A stretch of DNA of 64,000 nt from Sclerotiophoma versabilis. Its lineage: Eukaryota > Ascomycota > Dothideomycetes > Pleosporales > Didymellaceae. A model generated the notes under the pieces. That model saw only the letters and a list, made by a program, of their open reading frames with translations. It had not been told where the DNA came from and made no database searches. Numbering within the stretch: the stretch's first letter is position 1; each line of letters opens with the position of its first letter. This document shows positions 34,346-44,013 of the stretch, piece by piece. Location of the stretch: positions 1,116,001-1,180,000 of the forward strand of contig JAAROD010000049.1 of the NCBI GenBank assembly GCA_012274445.1, written 5' to 3'. The translations under genes were made by a program, and so were the position numbers.

Positions 34346-36083
34346 ATGCCCATCAAGCACGTTCTCAATGTAGCTGAAGAGGCCGACGAAGGATGGGCAA
34401 ATTCATCTGCGCCATTCCGGCCCGCGAAATCGCAAGTCTGTGTCAACGAGAAAGGCGAAAGTGTAGGAAATGGTCTATTCGCCAACGTGGACTTTGAGCC
34501 CGGCCAGCTCTTGGCGTCAATCAGACGACCGATCGTGGGCTCGCTCGACACCGAACGCCTACGCGACACCTGTGCAAATTGCTACGTTTGGACCGAAGCT
34601 GCGTCAACAGGCACAAGAACCTATGTTCCAGAGGGCGTCAGAGTATCAAAATGCGCTGGGTGTCAAAGATTTCGATACTGCAGTAAAGTAAGTATGCGCA
34701 CACGGCTGTATATTTTTGGGCGCTGACCAACGATAGGCATGCCAGAAAGCTGCCTGGAACCGCGGTCATAAGTACCAATGCAAGATCTTCAAGAAACTGG
34801 GCGATAGAGAGATCCCAAAGGCAGTTCTCGCATGCATGGACCTTCTGACCATGAAGAAGCACGACATCATACCAGAGCAGGCGTGGGACATGCTGCTCAG
34901 TCTACCATCTCACATCGAGGACTTCAAAGCGAATGGTAATTACGGCAACATTGAGTTGATGGCAATGGGAGCAAGTCAGTTTTCGGTCACACAAGATCTG
35001 TTCAACAAAGATTTCGTAGCAGCCATGTACGCAAGGGTAAGTGAACACAAGCTGTCGAATGAGGTTCCGGACTTACGAAAGCAGGTGCTCACGAATTCTT
35101 TGACGCTCATCACTCCCACACTCGATCCCCTGGGTATCATTGTAGATCCGATGCTAGGCCACTTCAACCATTCATGCGACCCTAATGCCTACATCATCAT
35201 GGATGGAGCCGAAGTCAACGTACGATCGCTCAAACCTATCAAGAAAGAAGAAGAGATCTTTATCTCGTATATCGACACGACCAATCCTTACCATCGACGT
35301 CAACACGAGCTTAAACAACGCTGGTTTTTCACCTGCAGATGTGTCAAATGCCAGAAGGGCGCAACCCTCGATGAAGACAAGTGGGCCATCGATCCCAAGG
35401 ATTTGCCAAAGGAGATGCAGCAAGTCGCCGAGATGATGACGAAGGACCAGAGCTTTGCATCAAGTCCAGCGAACTACGTCGGCAATTCGAAGATTGAAAA
35501 ATATATCGCCACCATACAGGGTAAGGCTTTTGCTGAGTACGAGGCAGCGCAGCGCGCACCTCCAGAACAAGCGCAAGAGATCATCGTGAATGGAATGCGC
35601 CTTTGCCACCAGTCTGGTCTATGGCCCGTGTACCGTCAGCCGTATGCTGCGCTTAGGGACGAGCTGATTGTCAACTTGCTTGCAACGGGAACCTACCCAG
35701 TGGCGTGGGCACAATGCGCAAAGCGCTACAAGCACATACAACCGAAGCTCTACCCCATACCTTTCCACCCTGTACGCGTGGTCCAAACCTGGCAGATGGC
35801 GATGTTGGCAGCATACTTTGCTGGTGAAGAAGAGGGAATCGGAGCGCCGGGAGCTAACATGGGTTTGATTGCGATGATGCTTACAAAGCAAGTGCTAGAT
35901 GCTTCGATATTGAGTCACGGTCCGAACAGTGCTTTCACAAGGAGTGTGCAGAACAAAGCGAACGAGATGAGCGAGGAACTGAAGAGGAGTGTGGGGGAGA
36001 ACCCAGATAGAGATGTGATCAACAAGGAGCTTGAGTCGCAGAAGGAGTTATTGAAGGAGATGGGTGACTGGATCGAGTACTAA
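34346..36083 (+). CDS. SET-MYND (SMYD-type) protein
   Basis: Two exons, 34346-34687 and 34737-36083, give 562 residues. A split SET domain surrounds a MYND zinc finger, the SMYD layout. The N-terminal SET part is VGNGLFANVDFEPGQLLASI near 40-59. The MYND finger runs from CANCYVW (76-82) through CAGCQRFRYCSKACQ to YQCK. The core SET motif GHFNHSCDPNA is near 255-265, ISYID near 290-294 and the post-SET Cys cluster CRCVKC near 314-319. The remaining 240 residues are helical-looking, as in the SMYD C-terminal TPR-like lobe. Such proteins are predicted lysine methyltransferases of histones or other proteins; the target here is unknown. The intron lies inside the MYND finger. Confidence 0.93.
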
Positions 36084-36639
36084 GCCAGCAGGGGCATACA
36101 GAAGACTTCAAAGTAAAGCCAAGCTGTCCGGACAAGCTTTTGCTTATTTGGTACGCAGAAAAAGCCTGAGTATATGGGAGGTGGTAGTCAGTGCAGACTT
36201 GTAGGTCACTTGTAGCCTGACACAATCTCTGGTGACTGTAATGTTGCTAGGTATCATAGTCACTGCTCTATGCAAAGGGCCCCGCAGAACAGATAAATTG
36301 GTCCTCTGGATAGTATTGCCTATGATATACCCTCAAAAGACCATAATCATCATTTTTGCATGTAAAGATATTGTCACTAGAAAAGAACAACTAGCTTAGT
36401 GCCAACGCAAATATGGCGTATGTTAAGTCAAGGCACACAGATCTCGGAGGCCTCTTATATTCATCATCACTTAGCTGAGGCAGCTCACCCTCACTCACCC
36501 CTCTGCAAGGAACAGCTTTCATGTCGAGGTCCTAGGAGAGCTGTTCAAAGCCAACACCCGCACACCGCTCCGCTTTACTGCAACCCAACGTACACCACAA
36601 ATCAACACACATCCTTACACAACCTACGACACAACCAGA
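36084..36639. other. Intergenic region with pyrimidine/CA-rich leader
   Basis: About 0.56 kb. The last 150 bases before ATG 36640 are rich in C and A (CACCC, CACAAC), the kind of leader seen before expressed fungal genes. No other feature seen. Confidence 0.35.
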
Positions 36640-36909
36640 ATGTCTCCGAAACTGGCTGCCAGTGGTGATGGCAAGGCGAGAAAGACGTACAGCGCCGATG
36701 TTGTCGCCGCAGTCCTCTGCGCTACCGGAACCACTTCGCTGTCAACAAAGCACTACGAACTGATGTCGTCCCTTGACGGTGTCAAGACCGCAGGCGCCTT
36801 TCAACACGACTTTCGTGCAGTACTTGCCAAGGCCAAAGATCTCAAAACGCGTATCGATAGCGGAGAGGTCTTTGAGCCTGTCCAGCCAGCGACCAAGCGC
36901 GGTAAGTGA
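36640..36909 (+). CDS. First copy of a duplicated first exon (or short 89-residue gene)
   Basis: Read through, this is an 89-residue ORF ending at TGA 36907. However, a near-perfect donor (CGCG|GTAAGT) lies at 36902, at the same codon phase and the same place after KRG as in the second copy at 37127. The encoded part, from SADVVAAVLCATGTTSLS through LMSSLDGVKTAGAFQHDFR to AKAKDLKTRIDSGEVFEPV, matches the second copy at about half of 72 positions. No second exon of its own was found before 37126. Splicing 36901 to 37436 would keep frame and give a 162-residue protein with the shared C-terminal half. So it may be an alternative first exon with its own promoter, or a degenerating tandem copy. 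Family unknown; DNA or chromatin association is only a guess from the basic partner exon. Confidence 0.6.
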   Translation: MSPKLAASGDGKARKTYSADVVAAVLCATGTTSLSTKHYELMSSLDGVKTAGAFQHDFRAVLAKAKDLKTRIDSGEVFEPVQPATKRGK

Positions 36910-37126
36910 TGTTGATTGTTGAACCCGTGGCCCCTTCACCTTCACTGCTGGCTAGCTGTCCCAGCCTGCTCTCACTTGCTGCACCTCGCCATGCAGCTAC
37001 ACCATCTTGTCATCAAGCGGCCATCCCACTTCCTCAATACTCTACTCCACTCTGCTCTCGTGCACCCTTTTCCCCAAACATCCTTTTGATACTTCATCAA
37101 AAACCGCCTCATCATCCATCAACAAA

Positions 37127-37662
37127 ATGGGCAAAGCCGCCGACTCTCCCGCTGGTGGTCAGAAAATGATCCCAGCGGACTGCGTCTCGGTCCTGCTGAT
37201 GGCATTGGGTCGCACCAGTATCTCTAAGGAGCAGCTTGATATGATGTCAGCTCTTGATGGGACTCGCACTTCTAGCAGCTTCGAACACCAATTTCGCTCC
37301 ATCATAGCCAAGGCTAAAGAGCTAAAGAAGCGAGCCGACGATGGCGAGACGTTCACACCTGTTACTGCCGGGAAGCGAGGTGTGCAGTGATCGCGACAGT
37401 AGTATCCAGAAAGTTTGATCGCTGACAACGACCAGGAGGTACCATCACGCCTGGCACCCCTAAAAAGCGAAAGGGCGATGACGCCGACGACACACCTACC
37501 AAAAAGCCAAAAGCCACTCTGAAACCTCGCGCAAAGAAGGCTCAACATCATCCTGACGCTGCTCCAACACCCCAACCGACCGACGACGATGACGACCTCC
37601 CGGCTGATATGGCGGACTTCATCAAGTCAGAGAAGCAGTGGGAGGAAGAACAGTTCGTCTGA
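37127..37662 (+). CDS. Small basic/acidic-tailed protein, second copy with complete gene structure
   Basis: Two exons, 37127-37379 and 37436-37662, give 159 residues. Exon 1 encodes a compact domain (VSVLLMALGRTSISKEQLD, MMSALDGTRTSSSFEHQFRS, IIAKAKELKKRADDGETF) homologous to the exon at 36640. Exon 2 encodes a very basic stretch with TPKKRKGDD and KKPKATLKPRAKKAQ, a good candidate nuclear localisation signal, then an acidic DDDDDLPADMADFIKSEKQW tail. This organisation, a short helical domain, a basic NLS-like linker and an acidic end, suggests a nuclear protein, but I do not recognise a named family. The donor here (GAG|GTGTGC) is weaker than that of the first copy. Confidence 0.8.
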
Positions 37663-39149
37663 GGTTGACGCATACAGGCGAGGGTATCTTTCCCGAAATG
37701 TTTTGGTCAATGAGTTTTGTGATTATCTCCAAGATCCTATTCCAAAGCTCCCACTTACTCTTGGCGTACATTTGTGTTGCTTATGCGAGCCGGCTCTTAC
37801 TCTGCCCGGGATTGTCTACGACGTTCATCTGCTTCGAAGCTCTCCCGGAGAAACGTCAACATGCAAGGATAGGCAGAGAAGCTCGATAACGAATGCAAAT
37901 AAAAACAACACTTCACGATAGGAAGCGTCATCAATACCTACAATACAAACCTGGCTGACATGGTAGCCGCTCGCGTCTAGTGTTGATTGATTCGATGTCA
38001 GTTATGCGCGCATGATTTGACCATGGATGGGTAGCGGTTGACTTTCATAGTGATGGATCTCCTTTGCGGGCGCTCAGTTGCCGTCGATGCATTCATCCAC
38101 TCCCGGTGGCACGACTCGGCTGGCTTCATCCAAGCGCGCAGGGCGACTTCTTCATCGAATGTTCTTCGACCGCAGCGATTCAACAAACAAATTTCCTTTC
38201 AGTGGGGCCAATACCATAGCGACTAAAATCGCTCGGGCTAGCAATCAAGGTTCATCACCGGTGTCGCACCGACCAACCTACCGACTCCATGCTATATCGA
38301 TAAGAGATGAGCATTAAAACAGCGAGACAAGTCGCGCATCTGGCTTTGGCTTGGGCTCGGGCGTGTCGATGATGACGTTGCCAGCGGCAAGTTGTGAAAC
38401 AGAAAAAGTGTTCGGTGATTAGGCGGCCGGATGCGGAAGGCATGCGCCTACGGCAAGGGATGGTTGCACGCAAACACCCGGAACAACCGAGAACAATGGT
38501 AGTCGTATACGCATTGCGTTGCACGAGTTTCGTCATCGAGGGAGGTTGACCGTGTGCAGCCATCGCTTTGCACTCCAGCCCTCCGCCGTTGTGCGTCGCC
38601 GTCAACAGATGTGCAGGCTCAGCCCCTGAATTTCCCCAGATTATTGAGTGGCTTTTGTCTAGGCTCATCCCGGCTAGACAAGAAACACGGCAGCCGTTGG
38701 CGTACCTGTGGATGCGCCGGGAAGCTCGACTACGCTAGAAGGGCTCGAATGGTGAGTGGTTCTGGGCCGGCGCACACCTTTCCTACCTCAATCGTAGAGG
38801 GGTGCGAAAAAGGGGCCTCCCAGGGGAATCCTCCATTGAGCACGACGCCGATTGGTGCATGAACATGACTTTCATTAAGCTTCAGGCTAGTCCATACCGC
38901 ATCAGGGACCTAATTTTGCATTCCAGCCGTTGCTCTGGCGTCGTCCAGCCGGAAGCCCTCTTTGTAAAAGTCAGCTGCGCCCAGCTTTCACATAGGTTAT
39001 TAATCTCCAGGACATCGCTCACCTTCCGTCTCTCCTTCATCCACCGATCGCTCCTCTCGCTGTACACAGTACCTACATTCGTTCTCTAATCCAACTACAC
39101 ACGTACAACACCTAATACCTACCTAATCAACAACCCCAACAACATCAAG
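37663..39149. other. Gene-free stretch
   Basis: About 1.5 kb with the 3' end of the previous gene and the promoter of a cell-wall protein gene. Short open frames on both strands near 38.0-38.7 kb were examined and do not read as conserved protein. The 100 bases before ATG 39150 are C/A/T-rich (CTACACACG, CAACAACATC), typical of a highly expressed fungal gene. Confidence 0.4.
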
Positions 39150-39924
39150 ATGCGTTTCTTCCAGATGATCGCTTCCAGCGCTGCTCTGATTGCAGCTGCT
39201 CTCGCTGTCGAGATCAACCAGTACCCCACTGGTGGTGTTAAGGCTGGTCAGACTTACACGATTACCTACTCCCCTGCCGACAACACCCCTACTACATTCA
39301 TCCTCCGCAAGGGTCTTTCCACCAACCTCGACACCGTCGGTACTCTGACCTGTATGTTCTCCCACTATTGTCGTCGAGCATCACATACTGACTAACTTCA
39401 CAGCCACTGCTACTGGAGGTACCTTCTCCTGGACCGTCGCCAAGGACCTTGCCGACGGTGACAACTACGCTCTTGAGGTCCGCCAGGATGGCCAGGCACC
39501 CAATTACTCCGGCCAGTTCGGTCTGACCGGTGGCTCCGGCGCTGCCAGCTCCTCTGCTGCTGCATCTTCATCGGCCTCTGCCTCCGCCTCGTCTGCCTCC
39601 GCCTACTCTGTCTCCTCAGTTATCTCCTCGCGCGCTTCCTCTGCCTCCTCGGCTGCCTCCGCGTCTGCTTCGCTCTCCAGCCTCATCTCCAGCATCGTCT
39701 CCAGCGCCCACGCCTCTGCTACTGGCACCGGTGCCATCACCGCCAGCCACAACGGCACTGTCTCCTCCGCCACCCTCTCCCGCTCCGCCACTGGCAGCCG
39801 TGCCACTGGCTCTTCCACTGGCTCTGCCAGCATCCCGGAGAGCACTGGCGCTGCCAGCTCGCTCTCGTCTGCTCCTCTGGCGCTCCTTCTCGGTGCCGCT
39901 GGTGCTTTCGCTTTCCTCAACTAA
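39150..39924 (+). CDS. Ser/Thr-rich GPI-anchored protein with Kre9/Knh1-like N-terminal domain
   Basis: Two exons, 39150-39351 and 39404-39924, give 240 residues. It starts with a signal peptide (MRFFQMIASSAALIAAALAV) followed by an Ig-like domain of the yeast cell wall Kre9/Knh1 N-terminal type: EINQYPTGGVKAGQTYTITY, FILRKGLSTNLDTVGTL, GGTFSWTVAKDLADGDNYAL and QAPNYSGQFGLTG. After this come about 120 residues of Ser/Ala repeats, likely O-mannosylated, and a hydrophobic end (APLALLLGAAGAFAFLN) fitting a GPI signal. It would sit at the plasma membrane or in the cell wall; family members take part in beta-glucan assembly, though most are uncharacterised. Codon use is strongly biased to C-ending codons, suggesting high expression. 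Confidence 0.93.
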
Positions 39925-42139
39925 GCGATCACATCTGAACATCTTCATGTATTTTGCATTGGATATTTAGAGTCCTTGTTTTTGTTGATATCCTTCTAAT
40001 GACTCACGAGCGCCGCGGCGTTCGCTTGGAGTGGAGTGCTGTGCATTGCTTAGTCTAGTGCAGAGGGCCTTGTACAGTGGAGGTAGAAAATGACACTATG
40101 AAACCATAATACCCATCCATTTCGATCCTTCACGTCTTTCACATGTTTACTATAGATCCGCTGGTGACCGATGATCGACAGACAAACTATGCACACCATC
40201 ATGTACATCTTTGCCTCGCACACTCATTCTGAAACACTTGGTTATACAGAGAGCATCATAAGGAGCAGAGGATAGGGCAGGTGCCACCGCATCGATCATG
40301 CTGTTATCGTCATACTGTTGCACAAAGCTTTCATCGTGGCGATACTTTTGTGTGGCTGTTCGTTTTCTCTCCCTTTCGCAGTCTCTGTCGAACTGTGCTT
40401 CATCACAGGCAGGGATGTCAAACCTCTCGTCACTCTGCATCACTACAGTCGTCATTCTACCACAGTATCAACATCTGCTCAAACAATCTAGTGGTTCTGG
40501 GACCTAAACGCGAAAAACCTGGAATCTCAACGCTCATCCGTTGATTGCCCATGGTTCCGCTTCCGTACTGCTGAAGGTCCTTTCCCCACAGCGGCCGCTT
40601 CTGCACCCCAGCCGCACGCTGCATCTTGTGCATGCGCTGACACAAACCAACCGCTCATCGCCACCTCGCATCGCCACCTTACATCGCCCAACCTCACCTG
40701 CCTCCCCAACTCAACACTTGGCCGCCGTCCTTCAACCACAAGCTTCTTTTTTTTTTTTTTCCTTCACCGCACGCGATCATGCGTACTACACTATTGCGCA
40801 ATCAAGCTACTCGCATTGGGTAAGACGCCAAACGCCGTCGTCAATAGGTTTACGCGTCAATACTTCATCACGCGGGCAAGCTCTTCTCGAGGGCTTGCAT
40901 GCATGGCGCTAGCGCAGGACCAGCCGCGAGGTTCCACTGGTTCGCATAGGGCAAGGCTAGGTCGGGCTGGGACGTGGCAAGCAAGGATGGGCCCTTTGCA
41001 ACTCGTTCGAGGTGGTGCGTCAAACCCAACGACTTTTGGTCAAACTGCTGTTGTTTTGGCGCGAATTTGCGCTGGACTGCAGCTGGACGTGTCGTCGATG
41101 CTGTGATTTGCGACTTCTGCGTTTTGCCATGGCGCGTGTCCTTGAGCAACCGGCCAATCGATCGAGACTAATATACACCCTAGAGGCTTTTTTACAGATG
41201 GCGATGATATATGGGTTGATGCATGTCAAAAGTACACTCAGCACTAATGCTGAATTTGAGTTCAAGGTTTGGTTTTCTGAGGTTTGGGAGCGCGTTATGC
41301 GACGACGGCTGTGCAGCTCCAGTTTGGAAACCGGTGAGCTGGAGTTAGTTGGGAGCCGCATCTGGTGTGCTGCGCGTGCGCTTTCAGCCAAGCCAGGCGC
41401 AGAGACTCTCCTTGGTGTGTCCTGCACTCAGACCAGTCAGAAACTCGTGGCAAAGGAATGTTGCCGTTACCGGCATGAGCGGGCTGTTGGGCCGGTGATG
41501 CAAGATGTTCTTTGTGAGAGGTTGTGTTGAGTTGCCGTTTCTGTCGAGATTCAGCCACCACCGAATGCTCGCACACCCAGGACGAAGCGCGTACAGGATG
41601 CGACTAGGTTTTTTATGCCGCAGTTGCGCTTAATCCCTAGTTAGCCGTCTCGGGGAGGCTCTCATGTTGCAGAAAAGCCAGGATGCAGCAGCAGCCGACT
41701 TCACATCTAAACCACTAACTAGCATGGAAGTCTTTAGAGTTTAAAGCTGCCTGTTAGTCTCCAGAAGGCTACCTACAAAGCAACGGCACGTGTTGAACAG
41801 CCCAAGCCAATCCTATAGTCCGCCTGCTCAGCCCCGGCTTACAGGCAACACAAGAGGCATGTCAGAGCAAGAGCTTCTCCACCATGCGCTCAACACCACT
41901 TTCCATATCTCCCTAGGGACCCCAGAGATCAACAATGGAAACAGCTCAATTTACTAAGCTAAAGACTACAATCTCGCTGATTCCCTCCCAACTCACGCCA
42001 ACTAATACCAAGCATACGGTAACAACTCTGCAACCGCTTACTAACGCCGTTCAATGTGGTTTATCTTATTACTTCCTGTCGCTAGTACTACAGCAGATAA
42101 GAAACTGTCCGGCTGTGTGTCCAGCTCACTATTGATCAC
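39925..42139. other. Long gene-poor stretch with a T14 tract
   Basis: About 2.2 kb with no firmly supported gene. A C/T-rich leader with a run of 14 T (40747-40760) precedes ATG 40779, whose 13 codons (MRTTLLRNQATRI) end at a good GTAAGA donor at 40820; no matching downstream exon was found. Overlapping open frames on both strands at 41.0-41.5 kb look like chance. Confidence 0.35.
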
Positions 42140-42496
42140 CTACCTTCTCTTAGTCCAGATTGATTCTGTCATCTCAAAGGAGAAAAGAATCTTGTGGCTG
42201 ACTGGTTTGGCATTGTGTCTTCGGGGCTGCAGTGCAGAGTGCGGGTTGAAGAGGTAGCGTGGAGGCTTTGGCAGTACAGAGGGGTTGCTGATGGACGTGG
42301 AAGCTGGTGAGTGGTAAGAAGGGGGTTGGTAGTCGATGCGGGAAGGAGAAGGGTTGGTTGTAACTTGAGGATTGTTGGTATGCTGAGCATGGTGTTGTAA
42401 TGTTGCGGTATAAGATTGTAAACTGCGCTTGCAAAGCCTTATGGTTGCGGTGGTTTGTAAGAGTCTTTTCGTTGAAATGTATTGTGTGTGAGACAC
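42140..42496 (-). CDS. Candidate small protein, unrecognised
   Basis: ORF of 118 residues from an ATG at 42496, with an Arg/Thr-rich, acid-free start (STKRLLQTTATIRLCKRSLQ) that could act as a mitochondrial presequence, then a Pro/Ser-rich middle and PPRYLFNPHSALQPRR. Near the stop the sequence AGAAG|GTAGGT could be a splice donor, so the real C-terminus may differ. No homologue comes to mind; coding status is uncertain. Confidence 0.25.
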   Translation of the reverse strand: MSHTQYISTKRLLQTTATIRLCKRSLQSYTATLQHHAQHTNNPQVTTNPSPSRIDYQPPSYHSPASTSISNPSVLPKPPRYLFNPHSALQPRRHNAKPVSHKILFSFEMTESIWTKRR

Positions 42497-42630
42497 TATC
42501 TTCCTCGTTCTCTCAATTACTCCTAATCCTGCAAATGTAAGGGTACCGCCCTTTTATGTTGGCCAGTTTCATGCTTCAATCCCCATGTCTAGCCCGGCTT
42601 CCGCCACTCCATGTAGTCTCCTCACCATAC

Positions 42631-43164
42631 TCAGAGAAAGAGCACCCCAGCGGCTCCAGCCAGTGCTCCCGCAACACCCATCACCTTCTGCTGCCCGCTC
42701 ACACCCACCGGCGCCGCAGCTGCCGTGCTCTGCGTCGCGGCCCCAGTCCCACTCGAACTCGCCCTCGAGTTGGATGCACTCGCACTCGCACTCCTCGAAA
42801 TCGCTGCACTGGCGCTCGAACTCGAACTCGCACTCTCACTCTCACTCGCCGCACTCGCACTTGCACTGGAACTCGTCACAGTGACAACACTCGTCGCCAC
42901 CCCCGTGCTCGCTGTGCTCAACTCGGTAGGAAGCGTAGTACTGAACTGATCCGTAATAGGCACGGCAGGGGCCAGCGCCGTAGTCGAGGGGGTATTAGTG
43001 CCGACGATGTTGGTAAGTGGTTGCTGGCTACTTCCCAGCAGCGATTCAGTAGACATATCGACACTGAAAGGTTGTGTCTGTGCCCAGGTCGATGCCGAGC
43101 TCTGTGCGCTACTCGATCCGAGCAGAGAAAGGAGTGCTGAGTTTCTAAGCACGGCGAGACGCAT
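42631..43164 (-). CDS. Ser-rich secreted protein with GPI-type C-terminus
   Basis: Intronless, 177 residues from ATG 43164. The start MRLAVLRNSALLSLLGSSSA works as a signal peptide. The mature part is Ser/Thr/Ala-rich throughout (for example VTVTSSSASASAASESESAS), fitting heavy O-glycosylation, and the C-terminus is hydrophobic (VMGVAGALAGAAGVLFL) as in a GPI attachment signal. There is no Cys and no folded domain that I recognise. An upstream in-frame ATG at 43332 would hide the signal peptide behind a Pro/Lys-rich leader and is not preferred. Probably a cell-wall or surface protein of unknown role. Confidence 0.75.
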   Translation of the reverse strand: MRLAVLRNSALLSLLGSSSAQSSASTWAQTQPFSVDMSTESLLGSSQQPLTNIVGTNTPSTTALAPAVPITDQFSTTLPTELSTASTGVATSVVTVTSSSASASAASESESASSSSSASAAISRSASASASNSRASSSGTGAATQSTAAAAPVGVSGQQKVMGVAGALAGAAGVLFL

Positions 43165-44013
43165 TTTGGCGAATCGTGAGGGCGAGGTTGGGGGTCTGGC
43201 AGGATATTCTTTTTTCCTTCGTTGAGGGTGAGGTTTGGGTTGGGGGTTTGTGTGAGTGAGTTTCGGTCTGAGAACGGGGTTTGTGGTGGAGGGTTGGAGG
43301 AGCTGGATCGTTGGGAGTAGGCAGCTCGCCATGGCTCTTGCGTCTTTATGAACGTGATGTATTTAGCGGCTTATCGATACGAAGGTTACGTCGTCAGCGC
43401 AGCTTCTCCAGGAGGACTTCTGATTGGCGAGACGGCGATGGGAATAGTAACACTCGTGTTCGTTCGTGTTTCCGGCGAGGACACGACGGCTTTGCTCAAG
43501 GTCAGAGTTATGGATGGCTCAGTGAATGCGTATGTGGCGAGTCTTTAGCATGCGCGTGGCCGTCTATCGACCCCTCAATGTCCGAAACCATTATTGCAGC
43601 CGCCATGCGCTTGATGTGCAGCATGGTTTGAGCACAGCGATCTCTCGACGGGTGAGGTGTGAGACGAAAGTTAGTGAGCGCTGGTTGGTGAAGGAGGCTC
43701 GGCTCTCCATTCCTCCCGCGTTGATCCCCGAGAAACCGGCTAGTTGGAGCCGTCAGGATGTACAATGACCGTAGCCTACGAATAAAAGCACTCAAGCGAG
43801 TTACACGCTGTAAGAATCACAATAAGGAACAGTCTGCGCGTCTCACGTCAAGCCAGGCTTGTATGCACAAGATTCTATTCCAAAGCACAAGGGGTATGTT
43901 GACTAAGTATCAGACTCCTACAAAGATGCTTTGCGCCATGGGTCGATCCCACGCGGGCTGATGTTGATGAGGCGGGTTATGGTATCCACTTCCGTTATTG
44001 TGGAAAGATGGTC
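43165..44013. other. Intergenic region
   Basis: About 0.85 kb between the upstream side of the Ser-rich protein gene and the dynein gene stop. No supported feature. Confidence 0.4.

Noticed and set aside
39603..39948. Minus-strand open frames opposite the Kre9-like GPI protein
   Set aside because: They are the complement of Ser/Ala repeat codons and yield Glu/Ala and Gly/Asp repeats; not independent genes.
41012..41530. Plus-strand open frame of about 170 codons with an overlapping minus-strand frame
   Set aside because: Rich in Cys, Trp and Arg with poor protein-like order, and both strands are open over the same stretch; no start context or family.
42556..43140. Plus-strand frame rich in Arg/Thr opposite the Ser-rich secreted protein
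   Set aside because: Complement of Ser/Ala repeat codons; the minus strand has signal peptide and GPI-type end.
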